The notes below the pieces were generated by a model that worked only from the letters and a program-made list of their open reading frames with translations, had not been told where the DNA came from and did not search any database. DNA of 25,758 bases from a virus: positions 1 to 25,758 of the IMG/VR virus record IMGVR_UViG_3300024344_000112; one strand, written 5' to 3'. Shown here one piece after another: positions 14,510-21,919 of the stretch. Made by a program: the position numbers and the translations under genes. How positions within the stretch are numbered: position 1 is the stretch's first letter; each line of letters begins with the position of its first letter.

Positions 14510-17506
14510 ATGAGTACACCAGATTTATCAGAGCTAGGTAACTTGCACGCAAATACAGCGGAAGAGGAAAACCAGCTAATCATACCAGACGGCACAATGT
14601 TCCCGCCTAGTGACCATCACAATGATGAAGTCCAGGTTGCTGCCCTGGCTGATATAGCCAGGCAAGGTGCTGTTTTTGCAGGGCGTGTATTTTCGGGTGA
14701 TGTGTCAAATAAATTTGGATCAGCCTATTGGGAATTAAACAAACTACGCCTCAAAAAAGAGATGGAGGATGCTAGACTAAGAGGTCTTGATAGTGAAAAA
14801 ATAGCAACAGATGCGCTAAACCCAAATCAGCGAAAAGCAACATCTGTAAATCTTGATGGCGAAGAAGTGCAAATCGATGTTGGAAATTTAAATATTTATG
14901 GTTCTGGTGATGAGATAACCAGTAAAAGTAGTTTGCTTCAATTCGGTGAAATTATACCAGCGCGTATATCAGATGAAGCTAAAGTGAATGAAGCGTATAT
15001 CCCGCATATTACTATCGGTGATGCGGAAGTGGATCGCATTTTAGCTGCCCGATTAGAAAATAGCCCCACGATGAAAGATGGGATGATTGCAGGTATCCGC
15101 GCTGTTGGCAAAGCTGGCGATGATAAGATTCCTGATGAAGGGAATGTTCGAGCGATACTGTCGCAGTTTGGTGAAGAGATTGAAGGCCAGCTGGCGAAAA
15201 AGAGTCCAAAGCAACTTGAAACAATTACGCTGCAGCAAACACGAGACATGGCAGATCTGCTTGGTATCGATGGTGATGCGTTAAAAGCTAATTTTATGGG
15301 AGGGTTGCAGGTTGACCATAGTCAGCCAGGACAATTAGCAGCGCAGTTGGTTGCGGGCAAAAACTTGCTATTAAAAGAAGTAGCCATCCTCGACAAACTT
15401 ACAGATGAGGCAATGGCTACTGGAATGGGCCCAGGCAGAGATGCAGTATATCTTGCCTGGCGGCAACAGGCAGAGCTAGTGGCGCAATTACAGATGGCGT
15501 TCAAAGGCACTCAGACCGACATTGCCAGAGCTCTTTCCGCTCTGCGCGTGTCGAACCAGGTCGATAGATCAGCAATTAATCTGGATGTTGCAAAGCTGCT
15601 GGATAATGTTGGTGGCCCTGAGACTATGGAAAAAGCAATCGAGGCTTATTCAATGGGCGGCGATGTTGTTGATCGTTTAGAGCTGGCAAAGGCGTTGACC
15701 AAAAAATCAACAAAGGCCGATGCAATCTACGAAGTTTGGATCAATGGAATTTTATCGGGGTATTGGAGTCACGTTAAAAATATTGCTGGCGGTGTAGCAA
15801 TGATCCTTGGAGATAATGCTGAGACATTCGGAGCTGCATCGATGCAAGTCCTAACTAAGGGGTTGCGTGGTCAAACACGCGATGTGACGTTTGGCGATGT
15901 CCAGGCTAAAATGTTTGGTCAATTTATGGCAGTGAAAGAGGCCATGATGTCTGCTGGTAAAGCTGCAGTCTATCGTGAAGATCCTAACTTTTTAGGGCTG
16001 TCTTCAAAATTCGATACCAATCAGGCAGGTATGCAAGGCGGGCCAGATGCATTCTCAGCAGCTGGGATGCAATACGAAGGTAACTTTGGCAAGGCTATTG
16101 ATGTTATAGGTTCAGTATTAACTGGTTTTCGTATTCCAATGCGGGCACTCCAGGCTGAAGACGCATTTTTCAAAGTTGTGAGTTATAGGGGTTCACTTTA
16201 CGAAGAAGCTTATCGCATTGCCAGGCAAGAGGGATTAAGCGGCGATCCTCTTTCAACCCGCGTTGCTAATTTAGTGTTTGCACCATCAGAACAGATGGTG
16301 GCTAAAGCTCAAAATTTATCTAAAGATGTTACCTTGCAGACTGAGATGGTTGGTAACTGGAAAAAAGTACAGAACCTGATGCGCGGTAAGGCTCGATGGT
16401 TGGTGCCGTTTTATAAAACACCAACTAACGCTTTGCTTTATGTTGGGGAGCGCAGCCCGTTTGCCTGGAGAACAAATAGATATAAAGCCGCTATGGAAGA
16501 AGGTGGAGCAGCTGCTGCTAAGGCTAATGCTCGATGGGCGATGGGGTCAGCTGCTTTTACGACATTAGCATTTCAATTTGATTCCGATAATATTACAGGT
16601 GGAATATCATCTGACCCACGGGTTCGTGCAGCTTATGAACGCCAGGGCATAAAACCTTATTCTGTAAAAATCGGCAATGAGTGGATCAATTACAATACGT
16701 TTGAGCCTGTAGCAACGATAGTTGGCATTGTCTCTGATGCTATGGAAATTATTAAGCACCCACACACAGATGAAAATACGGCTCTTGAAGTTGTTGCTGG
16801 TGTGACGGGTGCCATTGGCTACAACATGACAAACAAAACTTTCTTGGCTGGGATTTCTAAATTTTTAATGGCCATACAAGACCCACAAAAAAGATCAGTT
16901 TCTCTTATGAAGCAATATCTTGGATCGGCTTTACCAGGGTCAGCTATGTGGAATGAGATTAGAAAACTAAACAATGATCTCAAAAGAGTTAAAAAAGACA
17001 TTCTTGATCCTATGAAAGCAAAGCTGCCAGGGTTTTCTGAGACACTGGGAATTAAAAGGGATCTGTGGGGGCGGCCAATTAGCGAGGTTCGTTTTAGATC
17101 GCCTTACAAACCAAACCCGATGGACAAAGAAATTGCCAGGTTACGATTACCGATAAGTGATCATCCCGATGATTATGATGCTGACATTGAGTTTACAATC
17201 AAAGAGCGTGATTACTTCCATGAGACAGCTGGTAACTTAGCTCAAATATATGTCACTAAAATGATGAAAACCAAAGAATTTAAAACTAACCAAGCAGCTA
17301 GTATTGCTACTGGTAATGCTTTGGCTAGAGAAGAAATAAAAGCTCTATTTAATGACAGTATAAAAGATGCCAGAGAAGATGCTATGGCAATGTTACGAAA
17401 TCATCCAAAACTTGGCCCAGGCTTAAACGCTAGAATAGCTGAGAGGGATGCAGAAATTCAAAAAGAAGTAGATAAATACAACACTATCAAAGCGAGAGGT
17501 TACTGA
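14510..17506 (+). CDS. Second large internal virion / ejection protein (998 residues)
   Basis: Starts at ATG 14510 after a weak GGGA site. Residues 1-250 are polar. About 260-400 are a helical Ala/Leu/Gln-rich region. From about 410 the protein carries a conserved block common in large phage internal proteins: INGILSGYWSHVKNIAGGV, IPMRALQAEDAFFKVVSYRG, RWLVPFYKTPTNALLYVGER, SSDPRVRAAYERQGIKPYSV, IGNEWINYNTFEPVATIVGI. The mix of apolar stretches and basic helices fits the gp16-like inner-membrane component of a podovirus ejection machine. No lytic transglycosylase motif was found by eye. A terminator precedes the gene and no clear promoter does; the tail fibre gene follows after two bases. Confidence 0.68.
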   Translation: MSTPDLSELGNLHANTAEEENQLIIPDGTMFPPSDHHNDEVQVAALADIARQGAVFAGRVFSGDVSNKFGSAYWELNKLRLKKEMEDARLRGLDSEKIATDALNPNQRKATSVNLDGEEVQIDVGNLNIYGSGDEITSKSSLLQFGEIIPARISDEAKVNEAYIPHITIGDAEVDRILAARLENSPTMKDGMIAGIRAVGKAGDDKIPDEGNVRAILSQFGEEIEGQLAKKSPKQLETITLQQTRDMADLLGIDGDALKANFMGGLQVDHSQPGQLAAQLVAGKNLLLKEVAILDKLTDEAMATGMGPGRDAVYLAWRQQAELVAQLQMAFKGTQTDIARALSALRVSNQVDRSAINLDVAKLLDNVGGPETMEKAIEAYSMGGDVVDRLELAKALTKKSTKADAIYEVWINGILSGYWSHVKNIAGGVAMILGDNAETFGAASMQVLTKGLRGQTRDVTFGDVQAKMFGQFMAVKEAMMSAGKAAVYREDPNFLGLSSKFDTNQAGMQGGPDAFSAAGMQYEGNFGKAIDVIGSVLTGFRIPMRALQAEDAFFKVVSYRGSLYEEAYRIARQEGLSGDPLSTRVANLVFAPSEQMVAKAQNLSKDVTLQTEMVGNWKKVQNLMRGKARWLVPFYKTPTNALLYVGERSPFAWRTNRYKAAMEEGGAAAAKANARWAMGSAAFTTLAFQFDSDNITGGISSDPRVRAAYERQGIKPYSVKIGNEWINYNTFEPVATIVGIVSDAMEIIKHPHTDENTALEVVAGVTGAIGYNMTNKTFLAGISKFLMAIQDPQKRSVSLMKQYLGSALPGSAMWNEIRKLNNDLKRVKKDILDPMKAKLPGFSETLGIKRDLWGRPISEVRFRSPYKPNPMDKEIARLRLPISDHPDDYDADIEFTIKERDYFHETAGNLAQIYVTKMMKTKEFKTNQAASIATGNALAREEIKALFNDSIKDAREDAMAMLRNHPKLGPGLNARIAERDAEIQKEVDKYNTIKARGY

Positions 17507-17508
17507 CG

Positions 17509-18189
17509 ATGACAGTTTCTACTACAACGATCAAAAATTCTTATTCGGGCAATGGCAGCACCACCACCTTTGCCTATACCTTTAAGGTTTTTGCAAGTAC
17601 AGAGTTAAAAGTGTACGTCAGAACTACCGCAACGGGTGCTGAGTCGCTTCGCAGTGAAGGAAGTGGCTCTGCCAATTATTCAGTCACAGGTGTGGGCGAA
17701 ACAGGCGGCGGCAACGTTGTTTTTGTTACAGCACCAACCTCAGCTGAAAGTGTGGTTATCCGAAGGCTGAGTGCAAAAACCCAGGCCACAGATTATCAGC
17801 CAGCGGATTCTTTTCCCGCCGCGAGCCATGAGGATGCCCTAGACAAGCTGACAAATATTACTCAGGAGATGCAAGAGGAGCTGGATCGATCTTTTAAGGT
17901 ATCAAAGACTAATAGTATCACCACACCAGAATTTGTTGATGATGCATCAACGAGAGCATCTAAGATTTTAGGATTTACCTCAGATGGCAATACCCTGGAA
18001 GCTACGACAGGGCGCGTCAGCTCTGTTAGCGTTAGTACGGGGTCGGCTGGCTCATCAGCCAGTGCATCATTTACAAGTTCATCGGGTGCGCTTGCACTCA
18101 CAATACCTCGTGGTGACACGGGGGCAACTGGAGCTACGGGCGAGGTATCGACAGCCGATGCCACTGCACTAGCAATCGCTTTAGGTTAA
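17509..18189 (+). CDS. Tail fibre protein with T7 gp17-like N-terminal attachment domain
   Basis: Protein of 226 residues. The first about 135 residues (KNSYSGNGSTTTFAYTFKVF, ELKVYVRTTATG, VVIRRLSAKTQATDYQPAD, SHEDALDKLTNITQEMQEEL) are the classic N-terminal domain that anchors podovirus fibres to the tail. The remainder is Ser/Thr-rich with a short collagen-like GDTGATGATGE run near residue 208. The receptor-binding part is missing from this polypeptide, so the distal fibre is presumably built from the products of the next two genes. ATG 17509 follows a GAGG site. Confidence 0.85.
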   Translation: MTVSTTTIKNSYSGNGSTTTFAYTFKVFASTELKVYVRTTATGAESLRSEGSGSANYSVTGVGETGGGNVVFVTAPTSAESVVIRRLSAKTQATDYQPADSFPAASHEDALDKLTNITQEMQEELDRSFKVSKTNSITTPEFVDDASTRASKILGFTSDGNTLEATTGRVSSVSVSTGSAGSSASASFTSSSGALALTIPRGDTGATGATGEVSTADATALAIALG

Positions 18190-18204
18190 AAAAGGAGAAC
18201 TTCT

Positions 18205-18570
18205 ATGGCGAATACATTTAAAGTTTTGACTATTGCCGATGTCGCTATAGATAGTGGCACTTTTAGTACAATTTACACTGTGGCTGGATCGACAACCTCA
18301 GTAATTTTGGGGTTGGCACTCTGTAATAAAATCAATGCAGCTCGAACTGTAACTGTCAAAATTACGTCAGACACAGCAAACCGAACGGGAAGCGGGAGTA
18401 CCGCGAATGAGAATGTTACCTTACTCAATGAAGTGTCTATCCCTGCAGACACAACGCTCGAAGTCCTCAGCGGTCAAAAATATGTATTGGAGACAACTGA
18501 TGTAATGACAATTGGTGCATCTGCTGGTTCAAGCGTTGATGCTACACTCTCTGTAATGGAGATAACATAA
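18205..18570 (+). CDS. Small tail-appendage / structural protein
   Basis: Protein of 121 residues behind a strong AGGAG site. The sequence (IYTVAGSTTSVILGLALCNK, TVTVKITSD, IPADTTLEVLSGQKYVLETT, VMTIGASAGSSVDATLSVME) is an all-beta, Ser/Thr-rich pattern like the small proteins found beside fibre genes in marine podoviruses and cyanophages, which are usually reported as structural. A role as a fibre or tail-tip subunit is inferred. There is no signal or membrane segment. Its TAA overlaps the next ATG by one base, indicating coupled translation. Confidence 0.6.
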   Translation: MANTFKVLTIADVAIDSGTFSTIYTVAGSTTSVILGLALCNKINAARTVTVKITSDTANRTGSGSTANENVTLLNEVSIPADTTLEVLSGQKYVLETTDVMTIGASAGSSVDATLSVMEIT

Positions 18571-19304
18571 TGCGTATTATCGGACCTCAACCTATCGAGG
18601 GGAAAATTTCAACGGCGGCAGTTGATGATAACGCTATAACATTGGCAAAAATGAGCGGCGGCACAGACGGGCAAATTATTACCTATGATGCGTCAGGCGA
18701 TCCCAGTGCTGTAGGGCCAGGAACAGATGGTCAAGTGCTAACAAGTACGGGTGCTGGTTCACCTCCTGCATTTGAGGCTGTAGGCGGTGCTGGAAAAATT
18801 CTTGAGGTTGTTCCATTGGTTTGTGATGGCTCTGCCGTTACTGTTCCCTCTGGAACTTATACATCCACTGACGTTACTGCCGTACAAAATAGCACTCAAA
18901 CGTATGCAGACATTACAGGTTCTTCGATCAACTACACACCTCCATCTGGAACATCATCTGTCATTTACGAATTTCAATTTCTCACTGGATACGCTGATGC
19001 AACAGCGGCTTTGCACATTAAATTATTTCTAGCTGGAACTGAAGTTACTGATGCGAGGGGAGGATTTTCGACTTATTCCATGATTGAAAATCGGCCATAT
19101 TTTAAGTGGGTTTTCAGAATTGGCGATGGCGATGATGCTGGTGCTGGTAAGGTTTCGAGTTGGAGTAGTGGCAAAATTATAAAACTCCAAGCGAGGGATT
19201 ATTCCACAGCAACAACGGTAAAAATTCACGAAACTGCTTACTGGGATGGCACTGGTGGTTCGCACGTTGGCAAGCCAGTTTTAACCGTGACAGCGATAGA
19301 TTAG
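18570..19304 (+). CDS. Putative distal tail fibre / receptor-binding protein
   Basis: Protein of 244 residues. The N-terminus (IGPQPIEGKISTAAVDDNAI followed by TLAKM) and two related segments, GTDGQIITYDASGDPSAVG and GTDGQVLTSTGAGSPPAFEA (about residues 30-72), are typical of phage fibre shafts. The C-terminal about 150 residues are a compact beta-rich domain (SVIYEFQFLTGYADATAALH, WVFRIGDGDDAGAGKVSSWS) that probably provides host recognition. Coupled start (TAATG) to the preceding gene supports a shared appendage. The exact receptor cannot be inferred. Confidence 0.65.
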   Translation: MRIIGPQPIEGKISTAAVDDNAITLAKMSGGTDGQIITYDASGDPSAVGPGTDGQVLTSTGAGSPPAFEAVGGAGKILEVVPLVCDGSAVTVPSGTYTSTDVTAVQNSTQTYADITGSSINYTPPSGTSSVIYEFQFLTGYADATAALHIKLFLAGTEVTDARGGFSTYSMIENRPYFKWVFRIGDGDDAGAGKVSSWSSGKIIKLQARDYSTATTVKIHETAYWDGTGGSHVGKPVLTVTAID

Positions 19305-19312
19305 GAAAGTTT

Positions 19313-19468
19313 ATGTCAGATTATAAAATAATTAGAAGAGTTGAATATCCTTCGATGCACGATTTCCTTGAAGCATTTCACGATGAGAAAAAAGGCGATG
19401 ACACGAAGATGACAGCTTGGGTTGCCGCGTGCGACAAAGTCAAAACTGATTTTCCAAAGGGAGATTAG
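19313..19468 (+). CDS. Small hypothetical protein (51 residues)
   Basis: ATG 19313 lies behind GGAAAG (19304-19309). The product, MSDYKIIRRVEYPSMHDFLE followed by AFHDEKKGDDTKMTAWVAAC, is charged and lacks a membrane segment. I do not recognise a family. Position directly after fibre genes would suit a fibre-assembly chaperone, but that is only a guess. The frame fills the gap between fibre and lysis genes with normal spacing, which supports it as real. Confidence 0.55.
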   Translation: MSDYKIIRRVEYPSMHDFLEAFHDEKKGDDTKMTAWVAACDKVKTDFPKGD

Positions 19469-19476
19469 TTTTATAA

Positions 19477-19992
19477 ATGGTTGTTGCAGAAACTCTTGCA
19501 GTAATCGAGGGGATTGGCCTCGTCACCAAATCCGTTAGCCAAATAAAATCCGTTCTCCGTAAAAAAGATGCTCAACCAGATGAGCTGGCTGCACATATTG
19601 ATAACTTATTTAAAGCAGAAAATCAGATTGCGTCTAAGTCCCGTAATCCTGTGACCGAAAAATGGAACAAGATGCTTGGCAAAAAGCTAGGGGATAATTC
19701 AGATCCAACCTCGATGCAAGCTGTGGTATCTTACAAGATACAACAACGCCAGGCTGATGAGGCGATAGCTGAAGTAAAAAATTTAATTAATCGGCGGTTC
19801 CCTGGTGCGTGGGATGAGATATTGATAGAGCGTCAAGATCGAATTGAAAAAGCTAAAACTGCGAAAGCGCGTTACCGTGAAAAAGAAAAAGAGAAATGGG
19901 ATAAAATTTTTCAAATCGCTAGAAATATTTTAATCCTTAGTCTTGGGCTAGGCGCAATATTAATTTTTATCATTATGTCGAAGGTTAAGTGA
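19477..19992 (+). CDS. C-terminally membrane-anchored coiled-coil protein
   Basis: Protein of 171 residues. N-terminal amphipathic region AETLAVIEGIGLVTKSVSQI, charged helical centre with QQRQADEAIAEVKNLINRRF, a long Lys/Glu/Arg helix, and a C-terminal membrane segment (about residues 148-168, ILILSLGLGAILIFIIM) followed by SKVK. Proteins of this build are common just before the endolysin in marine podoviruses; their function is not known to me. A role in lysis or membrane association is inferred. The putative Shine-Dalgarno GGGAG lies rather far upstream (about 13 bases). The stop TGA overlaps the next ATG (TGATG). Confidence 0.6.
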   Translation: MVVAETLAVIEGIGLVTKSVSQIKSVLRKKDAQPDELAAHIDNLFKAENQIASKSRNPVTEKWNKMLGKKLGDNSDPTSMQAVVSYKIQQRQADEAIAEVKNLINRRFPGAWDEILIERQDRIEKAKTAKARYREKEKEKWDKIFQIARNILILSLGLGAILIFIIMSKVK

Positions 19993-20336
19993 TGGAATTT
20001 ACGATCCGCGATCTCGCCCAATTTGGTGCCATAGCTGTCTCGCTTGTTGGGGCATTCATCACCGCTCGTATCCAGATCAAGCAGCTGATGGAAAAGATGG
20101 CTGAACACGATAAGATTTTTACCCGTGTAGACCATCGTCTCGATGAAGCCGAATCCGCCAGGGCAGTATTAGATAGTCGTGTCTCTATTTTGTCTGAGAT
20201 CAATTCTGTAAGTGCTTTGGAAAAAAGAAATGTTCAGCTGGCTGAGATAGCCGCTACGCAAAAGATGATGGTATCTGAAATTGATTTGCTGCGTAAATTA
20301 CACAATGGCAGCCATCCTCCTGTGACCGAAAAATGA
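19992..20336 (+). CDS. N-terminally anchored coiled-coil protein (holin- or spanin-like)
   Basis: Protein of 114 residues starting at ATG 19992, which overlaps the upstream TGA. One membrane segment at about residues 8-26 (AQFGAIAVSLVGAFITARI) is followed by a long charged coiled coil (IKQLMEKMAEHDKIFTRVDH and onwards). This is the topology of inner-membrane spanins and also of small class-III-type holins; no Rz-specific motif decides between them. It overlaps the endolysin start by four bases (ATGA), so it belongs to the lysis cassette. Confidence 0.55.
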   Translation: MEFTIRDLAQFGAIAVSLVGAFITARIQIKQLMEKMAEHDKIFTRVDHRLDEAESARAVLDSRVSILSEINSVSALEKRNVQLAEIAATQKMMVSEIDLLRKLHNGSHPPVTEK

Positions 20337-20713
20337 GCACGCTTTATAAACACTACGATGACATCAGCCCCGCCGATTGGCGGGGTAAATATTTTAAGCC
20401 CCATGAGCTGGCGTGCAAAGGGACGGGCGAGCTCCTGGTTAGTGAGAAGCTGCTCGATGCCCTGGATCTTTTACGCAACCGATTAGGCCGCCCATTAAAA
20501 CTGAGCAGCTGCTACAGATCGGCCTATCACAATGCCAGGGTTGGGGGTGCAGTTAAATCATGTCACCGTTTGGGGATCGCAGCAGATCTTCCTCTAGCGG
20601 GTCACAATAAATCAGAGTTGATCGAGCTGGCACGCAGCTGCGGCTTCACAGGTTTTGGAATTAGCTATCGTACATTTGTTCATGTCGATCTAGGACGAAG
20701 GAGATCTTGGTAA
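20333..20713 (+). CDS. Endolysin, M15 (D-Ala-D-Ala carboxypeptidase-type) peptidase
   Basis: Protein of 126 residues, a minimal single-domain Peptidase_M15_3-type enzyme. Signature elements in order are FKPHELACKGTGELLVSEKL, LSSCYRSAYHNARVGGAVKS, then CHRLGIAADL and FVHVDLG. Zinc ligands are expected to be His78, Asp85 and His117, with the S/C-H-x-x-G-x-A-x-D signature intact. Such enzymes cleave peptide bonds in the peptidoglycan stem or cross-link at the end of infection. No signal peptide is present, so export depends on a holin; a holin-like gene follows with overlapping TAATG. The region at codons 12-18 contains a strong GC hairpin. Confidence 0.88.
   Translation: MSTLYKHYDDISPADWRGKYFKPHELACKGTGELLVSEKLLDALDLLRNRLGRPLKLSSCYRSAYHNARVGGAVKSCHRLGIAADLPLAGHNKSELIELARSCGFTGFGISYRTFVHVDLGRRRSW
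20368..20385. repeat. GC-rich hairpin in the endolysin gene, inverted copy of the late terminator core
   Basis: CCCCGCC-GATT-GGCGGGG, a perfect 7-bp stem with a four-base loop, about 35 bases after the endolysin start and followed by an AT-rich stretch (TAAATATTTT). Its inner 16 bases are the exact reverse complement of the core of the terminator at 14475-14490. It could attenuate transcription or translation of the endolysin. Confidence 0.6.
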
Positions 20714-21168
20714 TGCTGGATACAATATTAACAGTTGCGACAGGCGGTGCGTCAGGTTTGCTAGGCAGCGTCATTGGAAAAGCTTTTTCGATCTTTGACA
20801 ATATGCAGCAAGAAAAGAAAAGCCAGAGAGATCACGAACGCACAATGGAGATGCACCGCCTCGATGCGGAGCTCCGCACAGAAGAGCGCGAGAACGAACT
20901 GGCCATTGCTGAGATCTCAGCAGCTGCCGATATGCGTATGGCGGCTTACCAGCATGATGCCTCGATGGGCAAGCCATCCAAATGGTGCACAAATATCCTA
21001 CGCCTTGTCAGACCGATTTTGACATTTGGCCTTATCGTGCTGACGGCAATTATTTATTTCAATGCAACAGATGCAGGTAAGATTGAGATCGAAGTATCGG
21101 TTGTCTTTATGCTAGGTGCCTCAGTCGCATTTTGGTTTGGTGACAGGTCTATGGCTCCCAAAAAGTGA
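20713..21168 (+). CDS. Holin-like membrane protein
   Basis: Protein of 151 residues from ATG 20713 (TAATG overlap with endolysin). It has a Gly/Ala-rich N-terminal amphipathic segment (GGASGLLGSVIGKAF), a charged central helix (residues about 35-80), and two C-terminal membrane segments, ILTFGLIVLTAIIYF and VVFMLGASVAFWFGDRSM. The RPILT...FWFGDR pattern resembles the three-transmembrane holin family described for gene transfer agents and many marine phages. It would permeabilise the inner membrane to release the endolysin. The family call is by pattern only, but the location within the lysis cassette supports it. It overlaps the next gene by one base. Confidence 0.65.
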   Translation: MLDTILTVATGGASGLLGSVIGKAFSIFDNMQQEKKSQRDHERTMEMHRLDAELRTEERENELAIAEISAAADMRMAAYQHDASMGKPSKWCTNILRLVRPILTFGLIVLTAIIYFNATDAGKIEIEVSVVFMLGASVAFWFGDRSMAPKK

Positions 21169-21509
21169 TGGAACTTTTTAAATATGCAGTGGCAATAATC
21201 ATTGTGTGCATTGTCGGGGTATTTTGGTTTGCTTTCAAAGCATCAGGCAATGAAAAACTTGATGGTCGCGTAATGCCGATTATTTGCCTGGAACGATCTT
21301 TTTTTAAAGCTACGATTGGGCGGGATAAAAAGATCTTGCTTTTGGGCACCATGCCAGGCTCTGATCATTTGATCGAAGTATGGCGCGGGAAAAACATGAC
21401 CTGGACGATTCTCTTTCGCAATCCAAAAAATGATGAAATCTGCATCCTCGCCTCTGGCAACCAGCTGATCCCTGTCGATTGGTTTGAAGAAAAAATCCTA
21501 CCTCAGTAA
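21168..21509 (+). CDS. Small membrane-anchored protein after the holin
   Basis: Protein of 113 residues; ATG 21168 overlaps the upstream TGA. The N-terminus is a signal-anchor (YAVAIIIVCIVGVFWFAF), without a clear lipobox. The remainder includes the block TWTILFRNPKNDEICILASG followed by NQLIPVDWFE. A 'TWT...P...C..ASG..W' pattern like this recurs in small exported proteins of alphaproteobacterial and marine phages, but their function is unknown to me. It is the last gene of the late operon and may be periplasmic and lysis-associated. A palindrome overlaps its stop codon. Confidence 0.6.
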   Translation: MELFKYAVAIIIVCIVGVFWFAFKASGNEKLDGRVMPIICLERSFFKATIGRDKKILLLGTMPGSDHLIEVWRGKNMTWTILFRNPKNDEICILASGNQLIPVDWFEEKILPQ

Positions 21510-21520
21510 CTTAAAGTTAC
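21506..21520. repeat. 15-bp palindrome at the end of the late operon
   Basis: GTAACTT-A-AAGTTAC spans the stop codon of the preceding gene. There is no T-run after it (an eight-C run follows at 21529-21536), so it is not a normal terminator. It may be a protein-binding site at the edge of attP, or chance. Confidence 0.5.
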
Positions 21521-21559
21521 GCAACTCACCCCCCCCTAAATCTTTAGTTAAAATCCTCT

Positions 21560-21591
21560 CTGGTCATTTCTCACTGGTCACGCTCTGGTCA
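21560..21591 (+). repeat. Left-arm direct repeats CTGGTCA (three copies), probable integrase arm sites
   Basis: Exact CTGGTCA at 21560-21566, 21574-21580 and 21585-21591, all in the same orientation and spaced 14 and 11 bases apart, about one helical turn. They lie about 125 bases left of the tRNA-like core. Two more copies lie on the other side. This is the layout of arm-type sites bound by the N-terminal domain of tyrosine integrases. Confidence 0.75.
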
Positions 21592-21716
21592 TACGTGTAT
21601 ATAATTTATGTGATACATATAATTTGTGTAGGCGAATCGATTTTAAGAATGGCAGAATACCAACGATGTGTAGCCAGGTATGGAATATAAAGTCTATGTA
21701 TAACGTCTTACTTAGT

Positions 21717-21761
21717 TTTCTAAACCGAATGTCACAGGTTCGAATCCTGTCGGGGTCACCA
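21717..21761 (+). other. attP core: 3' half of a tRNA-Arg(UCU) gene
   Basis: The 45 bases fold as the 3' half of a tRNA. Anticodon loop TTTCTAA (21717-21723, anticodon TCT); 3' strand of the anticodon stem ACCGA; five-base variable loop ATGTC; T arm ACAGG-TTCGAAT-CCTGT (21734-21750); acceptor 3' strand CGGGGTC; A73 and CCA (21758-21761). The matching 5' half is absent: bases before 21717 do not pair with ACCGA. The identity therefore begins at the anticodon loop, a usual crossover place for tyrosine integrases. Integration would rebuild the host tRNA gene with the integrase operon directly downstream. Confidence 0.88.
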
Positions 21762-21807
21762 ACCTTTTCAATAACTTACAGCCTTTTCCTAAAAAATTTA
21801 AAAGCCA

Positions 21808-21826
21808 CTGGTCATTTCTCTGGTCA
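21808..21826 (+). repeat. Right-arm direct repeats CTGGTCA (two copies), probable integrase arm sites
   Basis: Exact CTGGTCA at 21808-21814 and 21820-21826, 12 bases apart, in the same orientation as the three left-arm copies. Even the flank is shared: ACTGGTCATTTCTC here, and CTGGTCATTTCTC at 21560. They lie 46 bases right of the tRNA-like core and 43 bases before the -35 of the integrase-operon promoter. Confidence 0.75.
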
Positions 21827-21868
21827 GTTTTCTTGTGCCTGGCCCTCCATAAACCGTGGGTCAAACCC

Positions 21869-21896
21869 TTGCATATGTAACCAAAATGACTATAAT
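21869..21896 (+). promoter_or_regulatory. Sigma70-type promoter of the lysogeny/integrase operon
   Basis: -35 TTGCAT (21869-21874), 16-base spacer, and consensus -10 TATAAT (21891-21896), giving a predicted start near 21903. It faces the TGT-like, unknown and integrase genes, which have no other visible promoter. It lies to the right of the attP core and so stays attached to the integrase gene after integration. Confidence 0.7.
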
Positions 21897-21902
21897 AGTA
21901 GC

Positions 21903-21919
21903 TGTGAGTTACACTCACA
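21903..21919. promoter_or_regulatory. Palindrome at the transcription start, possible operator
   Basis: TGTGAGT-TAC-ACTCACA, a perfect 7-bp inverted repeat with a three-base centre, begins seven bases after the -10 box and covers the predicted start. A repressor bound here would block initiation. As RNA it would form a small 5' hairpin. I saw no second copy in the window. Confidence 0.5.

Noticed and set aside
19648-20335. 17-bp exact direct repeat CCTGTGACCGAAAAATG (19648-19664 and 20319-20335)
   Set aside because: Both copies encode PVTEK in neighbouring membrane protein genes; with only two copies and no flanking similarity it may be chance or a short local duplication, with no function to propose.
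21640-21761. A complete phage tRNA gene
   Set aside because: Only the 3' half is present; bases upstream of the anticodon loop cannot form the D arm, the anticodon stem or the acceptor 5' strand.
21560-21826. CTGGTCA repeats as a CRISPR array
   Set aside because: The repeats are seven bases, with spacers of only 4-7 bases inside each cluster, and they bracket an attachment core next to an integrase.
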